NCBI GenBank assembly: GCA_958436175.1 | Contig: CAUBJF010000003.1 | Span: forward strand, 124,001 to 188,000 | Direction of reading: 5' to 3' | From: an uncultured Muribaculaceae bacterium | GTDB taxonomy: Bacteria > Bacteroidota > Bacteroidia > Bacteroidales > Muribaculaceae | Length of the DNA stretch: 64,000 nt | Part shown: one piece after another, positions 1-7,293 of the stretch | Layout: each line of letters starts with the position of its first letter | How positions within the stretch are numbered: the stretch's first letter is position 1 | Position numbers and translations under genes: made by a program | The notes under the pieces: generated by a model | What the model was told of the DNA's origin: nothing | What the model saw: the letters and a program-made list of their open reading frames with translations, nothing else | The model's database searches: none

Positions 1-493
1 TGTCGGCATTAGGATAAACTTGTTCGGGCTGCCCGTCTGTCATGGAGAGGATCTCAAGATAGAGATTTGCAGGTGAAGGAAGTGTCTGCCGACAACGAAC
101 ACGACTGTCTACGGCTTTTAGCAGATGAGCAAAGTCGGCGAAGAAAGGATGCTCCTGGTTATAGCCGATGCGGCCCATGAACCTCATCATGTCGGTAAAC
201 GGATCAAGCGGCTGATAGATATGTCCGCTTTCTGCTCTTTCACGACGTATGCCGTCGAGTCCGAACCAGAAATCTTTGTCCCATTGGCTGAGTCGGAACT
301 CTCCGGAAGTCACCTCCGTGAGTCCGACGCATATCTGGTCTTCGACAAGATGGCAAATTGCCTCGTCTTCTATTGTTCTAAGCTGCTGTCGGTCGATAGC
401 TCCGGCTTCATATTTTTCCCGTGCGGAAACCAGCTTTTCAGGCATCAGAAAGCTGCCTACAATGTCTATTTTTGTCATTAGTTTATTGGTCAT
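1..493 (-). CDS. MetE-like (vitamin B12-independent methionine synthase family) methyltransferase, partial
   Basis: An open frame reads leftward off the window edge, so only about the first 164 residues are visible. It starts at an ATG ending at 493; an in-frame ATG at 478 is a likely alternative. The product begins like the C-terminal catalytic half of MetE and the YxjG/YxjH group, with a GSF near the start, a spaced region of the kind G-IDRQQLRTIEDEAI, then a SGEFRLSQWDKDFWFGLDGI-type segment. The long N-terminal domain of classical MetE is absent, so this is a short core-MetE type enzyme. Family members transfer methyl groups to homocysteine or related thiols through a zinc site; those ligands would lie outside the window. 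It is the last visible gene of the transcript that starts with a cobalamin riboswitch, 37 bases after the anion transporter. B12 control fits a B12-independent replacement for MetH, but the methyl donor cannot be read from sequence. Confidence 0.72.
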   Translation of the reverse strand, partial: MTNKLMTKIDIVGSFLMPEKLVSAREKYEAGAIDRQQLRTIEDEAICHLVEDQICVGLTEVTSGEFRLSQWDKDFWFGLDGIRRERAESGHIYQPLDPFTDMMRFMGRIGYNQEHPFFADFAHLLKAVDSRVRCRQTLPSPANLYLEILSMTDGQPEQVYPNAD

Positions 494-530
494 ATAGAAG
501 TTTCATTCGAATTAAGTAGGAAGCCTTTTT

Positions 531-2045
531 TCAGAATATCCCGTTCACTCCACAGAAAATAAGAACAAGATAACCAAGCACAAGTCCGAAGAAGCCCATT
601 ATCAATCCGGTTGTAACCATATATTTCTGCTTGATGAATCCGGTCGCGTCGGCAAGTGCGTTCGGCGGAGTGGAAATGGGGAGAACCATTGCGACTGAAG
701 AACATATCGCCACGCCTATAAGAAGTGTGGAAACGCCTCCGTATGGAACCAGTTGTTCAGTCATTGTACTTCCTGCAATAGCCAGTATCGGAACGAACAG
801 CGCGGCTGTGGCGGTATGGCTTATGAAATTTGCCATAAGATAACAGAGGAGACCCGAGCCGATGATGACGGCGAGCGGAGACCATGAGGCAAATGGAACG
901 GCCTCAATCAGATGGTTGGCAAGTCCCGATTCCTTCATGGCGACACCCAAAGCGAACGCTCCGGCAATCATCCAGAGGATGCTCCACGAAAGCTGTTCAA
1001 GGTCTCGCTTTGTGATTATTCCTGCCATACACAATACGCCGACAGGGAGCATCGCAACCACATTGGCGTTTACTCCCGTAACGGAATCCGTCAGCCAAAG
1101 GAGAATAGTGACAAAGAATGTGACATATACAATTTTATCCTTAAGCGTCGATTGATGTTCGCTTTCAATTTTCAGATGTATCTCCTTTTGCTTGAACGGG
1201 AACATTTTTTTGAGCACAAACCATGCGATGAAAAGCAGAATCAGTGTGACCGGTACCATCACCATCATCCATTTTCCAAAGCCTATGCCGAGATTCATGC
1301 CGTCGGGGTCATTCAGGAATTTGAGGGCGATTGCATTGGGAGGCGTTCCTATCGGTGTTCCCATTCCCCCGATGTTCGCTCCTATGGGTATCGCAAGCGC
1401 GAGCCCTATTTTGCCTTTCCCGTCGGCCGGCAATGCCGAAAGCGCCGGAGCAAGAAAAGTCAGCATCATCGCCGCCGTCGCTGTGTTGCTTATAAACATG
1501 GAGAACAAAGCGGTGACAAGGATGAAGCCGAGCAACACATTTTCGCTTTTCGTGCCGAACGGCGCTAGCATCACTTTGGCGAGTTTCACGTCAAGACCGC
1601 TCTTTGTCGCGGCGATGGCGATGATGAATCCACCGATAAAAAGCATGATTGTCGGGTCGGCGAAACAATGCAGTATGTCCACATTATTTATAAGGTTGCC
1701 GAATTTATCTCCCGCATGCTCAGTCTGAAAAAAACACAGTGCGCTGTTCGTGGTGCAGAATAACAATAGCACAACCACCACAAGCGATGTTGTCCAGGCT
1801 GGGACTGCATCAAAAAGCCACATCAAAGCGGCAAACACAAAAATCGCAAGCACTCTGTGCTCCACAGCGTTTATATCCGGTAAGCCGTAGAGCGATGACG
1901 GCGCAATCCAAAGGAATAGTGGTATTGCGATAGCTATAAGCAGTTTGATGGCTTTTACGGGGACAGGGTTCTTTTCTTTCCTGATTTCTTTCTTCCACTG
2001 GTGGTATTCCTCTACCAGATGGAAACCGTGAAACATCGTGAACAT
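531..2045 (-). CDS. DASS/SLC13-family anion (dicarboxylate or sulfate) symporter
   Basis: A 504-residue polytopic membrane protein of the divalent anion:sodium symporter family. About a dozen hydrophobic segments follow a short charged N-terminus. The family's two substrate and sodium loops are visible: the first repeat has ISNTATAAMML and the second NFISHTATAALFVP, so the second SNT motif reads SHT. A GxGTPIGTPPNAIA-type segment and a matching late STPPNALA segment give the expected inverted-repeat arrangement. Members carry succinate, fumarate, malate, citrate or sulfate; the substrate is not fixed by these motifs. It lies 56 bases after the small cysteine-rich gene and 37 bases before the MetE-like gene, on the riboswitch transcript. 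A dicarboxylate carrier would make sense under B12 control, because B12 shortage blocks methylmalonyl-CoA mutase and leaves succinate as an end product. That link is inference. Confidence 0.85.
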   Translation of the reverse strand: MFTMFHGFHLVEEYHQWKKEIRKEKNPVPVKAIKLLIAIAIPLFLWIAPSSLYGLPDINAVEHRVLAIFVFAALMWLFDAVPAWTTSLVVVVLLLFCTTNSALCFFQTEHAGDKFGNLINNVDILHCFADPTIMLFIGGFIIAIAATKSGLDVKLAKVMLAPFGTKSENVLLGFILVTALFSMFISNTATAAMMLTFLAPALSALPADGKGKIGLALAIPIGANIGGMGTPIGTPPNAIALKFLNDPDGMNLGIGFGKWMMVMVPVTLILLFIAWFVLKKMFPFKQKEIHLKIESEHQSTLKDKIVYVTFFVTILLWLTDSVTGVNANVVAMLPVGVLCMAGIITKRDLEQLSWSILWMIAGAFALGVAMKESGLANHLIEAVPFASWSPLAVIIGSGLLCYLMANFISHTATAALFVPILAIAGSTMTEQLVPYGGVSTLLIGVAICSSVAMVLPISTPPNALADATGFIKQKYMVTTGLIMGFFGLVLGYLVLIFCGVNGIF

Positions 2046-2101
2046 ATTACCTTGATTTGGGAGTTTGTCACTCAGTCTTAGTTTTCAGACAGGGATTTAT
2101 T

Positions 2102-2272
2102 TCAAGTGTAAAAGCCGCTTTTCAAAGCTTCGAGACATTCATCACAGAGTGGATGACCGTAGCAGCATATCACATAAGCCGTCTGCGAGGCATCGAGACC
2201 GGAGGTCTCAAGCCATTTAAAAAAGGATATTCGTTCAGTTGGGAAATCCTTTTTGCACCTTGTACAATTCAT
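2102..2272 (-). CDS. 56-residue cysteine-rich (putative zinc-ribbon) protein
   Basis: A short frame from an ATG at 2272 to a TGA at 2102. The product opens MNCTRCKKDF and later reads VICCYGHPLCDECLEAL. This gives a CxxC pair near the N-terminus and a CC plus CxxC group about 30 residues on, a spacing that suits a single structural zinc site. No signal peptide or membrane segment is seen. It is the first gene after the cobalamin riboswitch and lies 56 bases before the DASS transporter. I do not recognise the family. The cysteine pattern and the plausible length support a real gene, but its small size keeps confidence moderate. A role in metal or B12 status sensing is possible but has no direct support. 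Confidence 0.55.
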   Translation of the reverse strand: MNCTRCKKDFPTERISFFKWLETSGLDASQTAYVICCYGHPLCDECLEALKSGFYT

Positions 2273-2488
2273 AATCGCATGAGATGTTAAGGTGAAAAAG
2301 ATAATGAGACAACAATGCCACGCAAGGTTCTTTCAGACAATAGTCCATCCGCACCCTCCTTCCCAAGCCGGTGCTGACTTCCTGCGCCATTCCCTGTCGG
2401 GAACGAACACGCATCCTCAGTATTTTAGATGTGGCAAAACTCAGTATGTCCATCTCAAAATCTAATCCACGAGATTATTGAAACTGAA
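2273..2488 (-). other. Long leader between riboswitch and first gene
   Basis: About 216 bases separate the B12 aptamer from the start of the cysteine-rich gene. A 72-codon frame (2235-2453, minus) spans most of it but resembles no protein I know and overlaps the better candidate gene. I see no clear hairpin followed by a U-run, so the expression platform of the riboswitch is not identified. Confidence 0.4.
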
Positions 2489-2672
2489 TCGCATGGCAGG
2501 TCTCCTGACTCGTCCCCCTCGCGGACTGCCTTCCCGACCGTTCTCGGTCAGTGACACTCCTATCGTGTCCGCTCGGTTGATATGGAACATACAGTAGCGG
2601 GTCTGTTCAGGCCTCTCACCTGATTCCCTTTTGATCGCTCAGGGGTGTGAAACCCTTCACGAACCTATGCGA
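2489..2672 (-). promoter_or_regulatory. Cobalamin (AdoCbl) riboswitch
   Basis: Read on the minus strand, the RNA contains the B12 box AGTCAGGAGACCTGCC at 2510-2495. Upstream of it are the conserved core elements AAAAGGGAA and a GGTGAGAGGCCTGAACAG segment followed by CCCGCTACTGT. Several arms can pair, including the GTGTCACTGACCGAGAACGGTC region. These are the hallmarks of the cobalamin aptamer. It lies ahead of the cysteine-rich protein, DASS transporter and MetE-like genes, and would normally lower their expression when cobalamin is plentiful. Confidence 0.92.
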
Positions 2673-2675
2673 CAG

Positions 2676-2683
2676 CAAAATTA
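2676..2683 (-). promoter_or_regulatory. Bacteroidetes -7 box for the riboswitch transcript
   Basis: The minus strand reads TAATTTTG, matching TAnnTTTG, a few bases before the start of the aptamer. A TTG at the usual -33 distance is not present, so only the -7 element is called. Confidence 0.5.
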
Positions 2684-2788
2684 CAAAATATAATTAATAT
2701 CACTGTTATAAATTACCGAAATATTTCGTTAATGAGTGATTGTCAAAATTATGAGTGGATGTTTGTGAGAGAATACGGAGTATGAAAT

Positions 2789-2824
2789 GAAAGCGTCCGG
2801 CTCCATCACGGGTCGGACGCTTTC
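2789..2824 (-). terminator. Terminator of the RND efflux operon
   Basis: A perfect 11-base inverted repeat (GAAAGCGTCCG and its complement) encloses a 14-base loop. On the minus strand it is followed by a T-rich stretch (TTTCATTTC). It lies just beyond the last gene of the efflux operon. The symmetric stem could also act on the opposite strand. Confidence 0.75.
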
Positions 2825-2850
2825 TGTCGTAGTTCTATGAAAAGAGATGT

Positions 2851-3144
2851 CTATAATGATTCTTCGATGTTCCAGACGAAGGCACGGAGGCCGAGTTTGG
2901 GACGTTCGTCGTTGAACTGGCGGAGTTTTTCGAGCACGGGCTTGACGCGGTGGTCTTCTACTATCGTGATGATAGCACCGGCCATCGAAGGCCAGGCATG
3001 GGAGCCGTAGTGGGGTTCGCCGTTGACGCTGCCGCGCCCTGTGACCTGTTCCCAGGCTGTGAAGCCACGACAGTTGTTGCGTTCGAGCATTTCGACGATA
3101 TGGTCATAATGTGCCTGGTCGAAGGCTATAAATATACTTTTCAT
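2851..3144 (-). CDS. Small PII-like protein of an RND efflux operon
   Basis: A 97-residue soluble protein. It starts with a beta-alpha stretch (MKSIFIAFDQAHYDHIVEML), then has a GRGSVNGEPHYGSHAWPS loop, then a second beta-alpha unit ending in FVWNIEE. This length and layout resemble PII and PII-like trimeric proteins, with the glycine and histidine-rich segment where the T-loop would be. Assignment is from pattern only. Its start overlaps the stop of the RND pump gene by four bases, so it is translationally coupled and very likely works with the pump, for example as a sensor or modulator. No signal peptide is seen, so it acts in the cytoplasm. Ligand and partner are unknown. Confidence 0.6.
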   Translation of the reverse strand: MKSIFIAFDQAHYDHIVEMLERNNCRGFTAWEQVTGRGSVNGEPHYGSHAWPSMAGAIITIVEDHRVKPVLEKLRQFNDERPKLGLRAFVWNIEESL

Positions 3145-6100
3145 TGTTCTGTCTTGTTTAGGAGTGCCTTGCGATGCTTGCGGCGCTGGTTCTTAATGCC
3201 TCGCGATGCGAAGACGCAATAGAGAACCGGTACGAAGAGAAGCGTCAGGATTGTTGAGAAAGTGAGACCGCCGATCACAGCCGTACCCATCGGGTGCCAC
3301 ATCTCGGCACCCTGTCCCGTACCTACTGCCATAGGAACCATGCCGAGGATAGTGGTCAGCGTAGTCATGACCACAGGGCGCAGACGGGATTCGCCACCGT
3401 TGATGACTGCACGGCGTATACTCATGCCGCGTTCGCGGTTCAGCGATATATAGTCGATGAGCACGATACCGTTTTTGACGACGATACCGATAAGCATGAT
3501 GGCGCCGATCATACTCATGACGTTCAATGTATGGCCAGTCATCCAAAGTATGAGGAATACGCCCGAGAATGCGAACAGAAGCGAAGTCATGATGATGCCC
3601 GGATAGGTATAGCTTTCGAACTGGGCGGCCATCACGATATATACAAGGATGATGATGAGTACAGCAAGAGTCAGAAGGTCGGAGAACGAATCCTGTTGGT
3701 CTTCGTAACTGCCGGAGAGCTGTATAGTTACACCCTGGGGAAGATCCATCTTGTCGATTTCGGCTTGCGATGCCTCGACAATCTGGCTCATAGGCACATC
3801 TTCGACGACGGTGCTGACGGTGACTATACGTTCTCGGTCCTTGCGTTCGATGGTAGGAGGCGTGAATCGCTCTACTACCTTGCCGACATCTCGTACGCGG
3901 ACGGCCTTGCCGGCATTATTGTATATGAGGATGTTTTCGATATCCTCTATCGAGGTACGGTGCTCGGGTGCGTACATTACCTTGATGTCGTATTCCTCGC
4001 CGTCCTCGCGGAAACGCGAGGCGAGCTGTCCGTTGATGCGGTTCCGTAAGGTGTTTGCAGCAGTCGACAGGTTGAGCCCGTAGATGGCGAGTTTTTCGCG
4101 GTCGAAATCTACCTGGTATTCCGGCTGGTAGTCGGCTCGCGAGATGATGACGTCGGCGGCTCCGGGGATGTCGCGGAGGACGTTCTGGAGCATACGTGCC
4201 ACAGAGTCGGTCTCCGCGAAGTCATAGCCGTAGATTTCATAGTCGATTGTCGACTGGCCGCCCATGCCCATACCTCCGGTCGATACCTGTGCTTTCTTGA
4301 ACTCGGGGAAGTCGTTGAGGTCGCGACGCATAGAAGCCGCTATTTCGCTGATTGTCCTTTCGCGGTCGCCCGGGTCGAGGAGTCGGATATTCATGGATAT
4401 GATATGCGGACCGTTGTCGCTCAGGTTGGCGAAGGTGTTGTCGCTTGAAGCCGTACCGGTGGTATAGTTGATGATCTGGATTTCGGGATATTTCTCCGTC
4501 CAGAGGTCGACAAGGCGCGCTGTGGCTTCTTTCGATACTTCGACGCGTGTACCTATAGGTGTTTCGAGGCTGATACGCAGACGGCCGTCGTCGGCCGAGG
4601 GGAAGAATTCGGAACCGACATAACGCAGCAAGAATAGCGACCCGACGAAGATACCCATGCAGAGGATGAATGTCACAGTCTTGTGTCCTACTACCCATTT
4701 GAGGATTCGGCCATAGCCGTGGTCGAAGGCATCGAGACCTTTGTTGATAGGGGTGAAGAAGATAGTATAGAGTTTGCCATGACGGTTGTTGCGGCGCAGG
4801 AGGAGGCTGCAGAGCATAGGAGTCAGCGACAGGGCGCAGATGGTCGAGATAATCATCATGATAGTCACCATCCATCCGAGCTGGCGGAAGAGAACGCCGG
4901 TCATACCCGTTACGAGGGTCAGGGGGAAGAACACGGCGATAAGTGTCAGCGTCGATGCTATTACGGAGACGGCTACCTCGTTGGTGCCGTGGACGGCGGC
5001 CTGTTTCGGGTCAGAGCCTCGCTCTATATGAGTCGTGACGTTCTCAAGGACAACGATGGCATCGTCGACGACCATACCGATAGATATCGACAGCGCCGAA
5101 AGCGATACGATGTTGAGGGTGTTGCCAGTGGCGTAAAGGTAGATGAACGACGCAATCAGCGAGATAGGGATCGTAATCGTGATGATGAGGGTCGCCCTCC
5201 AACGTCCGAGGAAGAGGAACACGACGATGACGACGAAGAGAAGAGCGTAGAGTACTGTCTCGACGAGCGACGCGATGGTGTTGCGGATATTGTCGGAAGT
5301 ATCGACAATGATACCGAGCTTAACGTCGGTGGGGAGCTGCTTCTGCAAGGTCGGGAGCATGGCGAGCACCTTGTTGGAAATCTCGACCGAGTTGGCACCG
5401 CTCTGCTTCTGGATGACGATCATTGCACCCTGCTTGCCGTTGTTGTAGGTCTCCTGGGTACGTTCTTCCAGCGAGTCGTCGATACGGGCAACGTCGCTGA
5501 GGTAGATGTTGCGGCCTTCGTAGGAACCGACGACAATGTTGGCCATCTCTTCGGAACCCCTGAATTCGCCCTGGACACGCAGGGAATATGTGTCCGAGCC
5601 GATATCGAAGGAGCCGCCGGGGATATTGCGGTTCTCGGCACCGATGACGGAAGCTATCTGTTCTACTGTGAGTCCATATGCCTCGAGACGCACGGGGTCG
5701 ACATAGACATGTATTTCTCGCTTAGGGGCACCCGAGATAGACACGGAGCCTACGCCGCTGATACGGGCGAGGGGGTTGGCGACAGCGTCATCAAGGATTT
5801 TGTAGAGTCCCGGCATACTCTCCGAAGCCTGTACCGAAAGCATGATGATTGGAATCATGTCGGTCGAGAACTTGAAGATGATAGGTGTCTCGGAATCGTC
5901 CGGTAGCATGGACGACACCATGTCGAGTTTGTCGCGCACGTCATTGGTCAGCACGTCGATATCCTCGCCGTACTCGAATTCGAGAGTGATGACCGAGATA
6001 TTCTCGCGTGATTTCGAAGTGATGTGTTTGAGGTTGCTGACTGCGTTGAGCACGTTCTCGAGGGGACGTGTCACGTTCTGTTCTATATCCTGGGCGCTCG

Positions 6101-6260
6101 CACCCGAATATGTCGTCATGACCATCAGTGTGTTGGTCTCGATATCGGGATAGAGGTCTATGGGAAGGTTCCTGAGCGAGAAGAGACCCAGTATGACCAC
6201 GGCCACGAAACAGAGCGTGGTCATGATAGGGCGCTTCACCGCACTGCCGTAAAGACTCAT
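3141..6260 (-). CDS. RND-family multidrug efflux pump (inner-membrane subunit)
   Basis: A 1039-residue protein of the AcrB/MexB (HAE1-like) size and architecture. There is one N-terminal membrane helix, a large periplasmic domain, a bundle of helices, a second periplasmic domain and a second bundle. The proton-relay pair appears in GMVVDDAIVVLENV at about residue 400. The late helices contain the usual GIVVKNGIVLIDY segment. The family exports drugs, bile acids or other toxic compounds using proton motive force. The gene follows the adaptor by 12 bases and precedes the PII-like gene with a four-base overlap, so the operon encodes a complete tripartite pump. The substrate cannot be read from sequence; the DD pair and adaptor type favour organic compounds over heavy metals. 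Confidence 0.95.
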   Translation of the reverse strand: MSLYGSAVKRPIMTTLCFVAVVILGLFSLRNLPIDLYPDIETNTLMVMTTYSGASAQDIEQNVTRPLENVLNAVSNLKHITSKSRENISVITLEFEYGEDIDVLTNDVRDKLDMVSSMLPDDSETPIIFKFSTDMIPIIMLSVQASESMPGLYKILDDAVANPLARISGVGSVSISGAPKREIHVYVDPVRLEAYGLTVEQIASVIGAENRNIPGGSFDIGSDTYSLRVQGEFRGSEEMANIVVGSYEGRNIYLSDVARIDDSLEERTQETYNNGKQGAMIVIQKQSGANSVEISNKVLAMLPTLQKQLPTDVKLGIIVDTSDNIRNTIASLVETVLYALLFVVIVVFLFLGRWRATLIITITIPISLIASFIYLYATGNTLNIVSLSALSISIGMVVDDAIVVLENVTTHIERGSDPKQAAVHGTNEVAVSVIASTLTLIAVFFPLTLVTGMTGVLFRQLGWMVTIMMIISTICALSLTPMLCSLLLRRNNRHGKLYTIFFTPINKGLDAFDHGYGRILKWVVGHKTVTFILCMGIFVGSLFLLRYVGSEFFPSADDGRLRISLETPIGTRVEVSKEATARLVDLWTEKYPEIQIINYTTGTASSDNTFANLSDNGPHIISMNIRLLDPGDRERTISEIAASMRRDLNDFPEFKKAQVSTGGMGMGGQSTIDYEIYGYDFAETDSVARMLQNVLRDIPGAADVIISRADYQPEYQVDFDREKLAIYGLNLSTAANTLRNRINGQLASRFREDGEEYDIKVMYAPEHRTSIEDIENILIYNNAGKAVRVRDVGKVVERFTPPTIERKDRERIVTVSTVVEDVPMSQIVEASQAEIDKMDLPQGVTIQLSGSYEDQQDSFSDLLTLAVLIIILVYIVMAAQFESYTYPGIIMTSLLFAFSGVFLILWMTGHTLNVMSMIGAIMLIGIVVKNGIVLIDYISLNRERGMSIRRAVINGGESRLRPVVMTTLTTILGMVPMAVGTGQGAEMWHPMGTAVIGGLTFSTILTLLFVPVLYCVFASRGIKNQRRKHRKALLNKTEQ

Positions 6261-6272
6261 ATAGTTGACGTG

Positions 6273-7289
6273 TTATCGGATTATTTCTACAGGGATGTCA
6301 TGGGCGAGGCGTGTCTGGCCGCTTGTCACGACGGTATCGCCGTCCTCTATGCCTGAAATAAGCTCATAGCTGTTGTCGAGCCGCTGCCCGAGTTCAACAC
6401 GGTTATAGCTGACGCGTCCGTTGTGATAGACATATACGTATTTGTTGCCGGATCCTGTCTGCTTGACAACGGCGCGGTCCGGGACGACGACATTCGATTT
6501 GTGCCCGAGATCGATGGTGACACGGGCGAACATGCCGGGCTTGATTTTCTCGGAGGGGTTCGGGATGCGTATCTCTACCTCGAAAGTACGGGTCGAGGTA
6601 TCGACAGTAGGATATATACGCGACACGGTGCCCTCGAAGGTTTCATCGCCGAAAGCATCGAAGGTGACACTGACGGGCATACCGGTTCGGATGAGCGACA
6701 TATCGTTCTCGCTGATTGCGATTAGCACCTTGACCACCGGGGCGAGCTGGCCGACGGTTAGGACCGGGAGCTGTCCTGTCATGTCGCCCGGGTCATAGTT
6801 GCGGGCTGTCACGACACCGTTGATGGGAGAGGTCAGGACAGTGTTTTCGCGCAGGTTGTCGTATTGCGATCGTGCGGCATCGAGCTGGGCTTTAAGCTGG
6901 TCGACAGCCTGCTGTGTACCGGAGCCTATTTCGAGAAGCCGCTTAGCGCGGTTGTATTCGCGTTCGATCTGTTCGAGATTGATGCGCACCTGGTCAAGGT
7001 TGGCACCGTCGAGCGTGGCGAGAGTCTGGCCGCGACGTACGCGGTCGCCGACATCGACGGTAATGGTCTTGATGCGGTTCGGCGATGCCGGGGCGATGTT
7101 GTTGATGTTGTCGGCCTCGACGTTGGCTGTGTATTCCTTTGTGTGGGCCACCTCCATCCTGTGGGCCAAGTCGACGGTGACGCGGGGAAGCTCGTCGGCC
7201 TTTTCTGTTTTCGTGGAATTGTCATCTTTGCTGCATGATGTGGCTCCTACGGTGAGGAGCGTGAGCAGCAGCGCCTGGTATGTCTTCAT
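6273..7289 (-). CDS. RND efflux periplasmic adaptor lipoprotein
   Basis: A 338-residue membrane fusion protein. The N-terminus is a lipoprotein signal ending in VGATSC, with Cys19 as the lipidation site. Then come a lipoyl-like half (VDVGDRVRRGQTLATLDG), an alpha-helical hairpin rich in Q, R and L (about residues 100-140), the second lipoyl half (ENTVLTSPINGVVTARNYDPGD), and the beta-barrel and membrane-proximal domains. The hairpin is short, as in AcrA-type adaptors. It bridges the RND pump and the outer-membrane channel. It lies four bases after the outer-membrane factor gene and 12 bases before the pump gene. Confidence 0.95.
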   Translation of the reverse strand: MKTYQALLLTLLTVGATSCSKDDNSTKTEKADELPRVTVDLAHRMEVAHTKEYTANVEADNINNIAPASPNRIKTITVDVGDRVRRGQTLATLDGANLDQVRINLEQIEREYNRAKRLLEIGSGTQQAVDQLKAQLDAARSQYDNLRENTVLTSPINGVVTARNYDPGDMTGQLPVLTVGQLAPVVKVLIAISENDMSLIRTGMPVSVTFDAFGDETFEGTVSRIYPTVDTSTRTFEVEIRIPNPSEKIKPGMFARVTIDLGHKSNVVVPDRAVVKQTGSGNKYVYVYHNGRVSYNRVELGQRLDNSYELISGIEDGDTVVTSGQTRLAHDIPVEIIR

Positions 7290-7293
7290 ATTG

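Noticed and set aside
2057..2290. 77-codon plus-strand frame
   Set aside because: It is antisense to the CxxC protein and has no supporting motif.
2235..2453. 72-codon minus-strand frame after the riboswitch
   Set aside because: It overlaps the cysteine-rich gene in another frame, has no signal or motif, and its composition looks non-coding.
4683..5906. 407-codon plus-strand frame inside the RND pump gene
   Set aside because: It is a shadow of the RND gene, rich in D, E and G from reversed codons.
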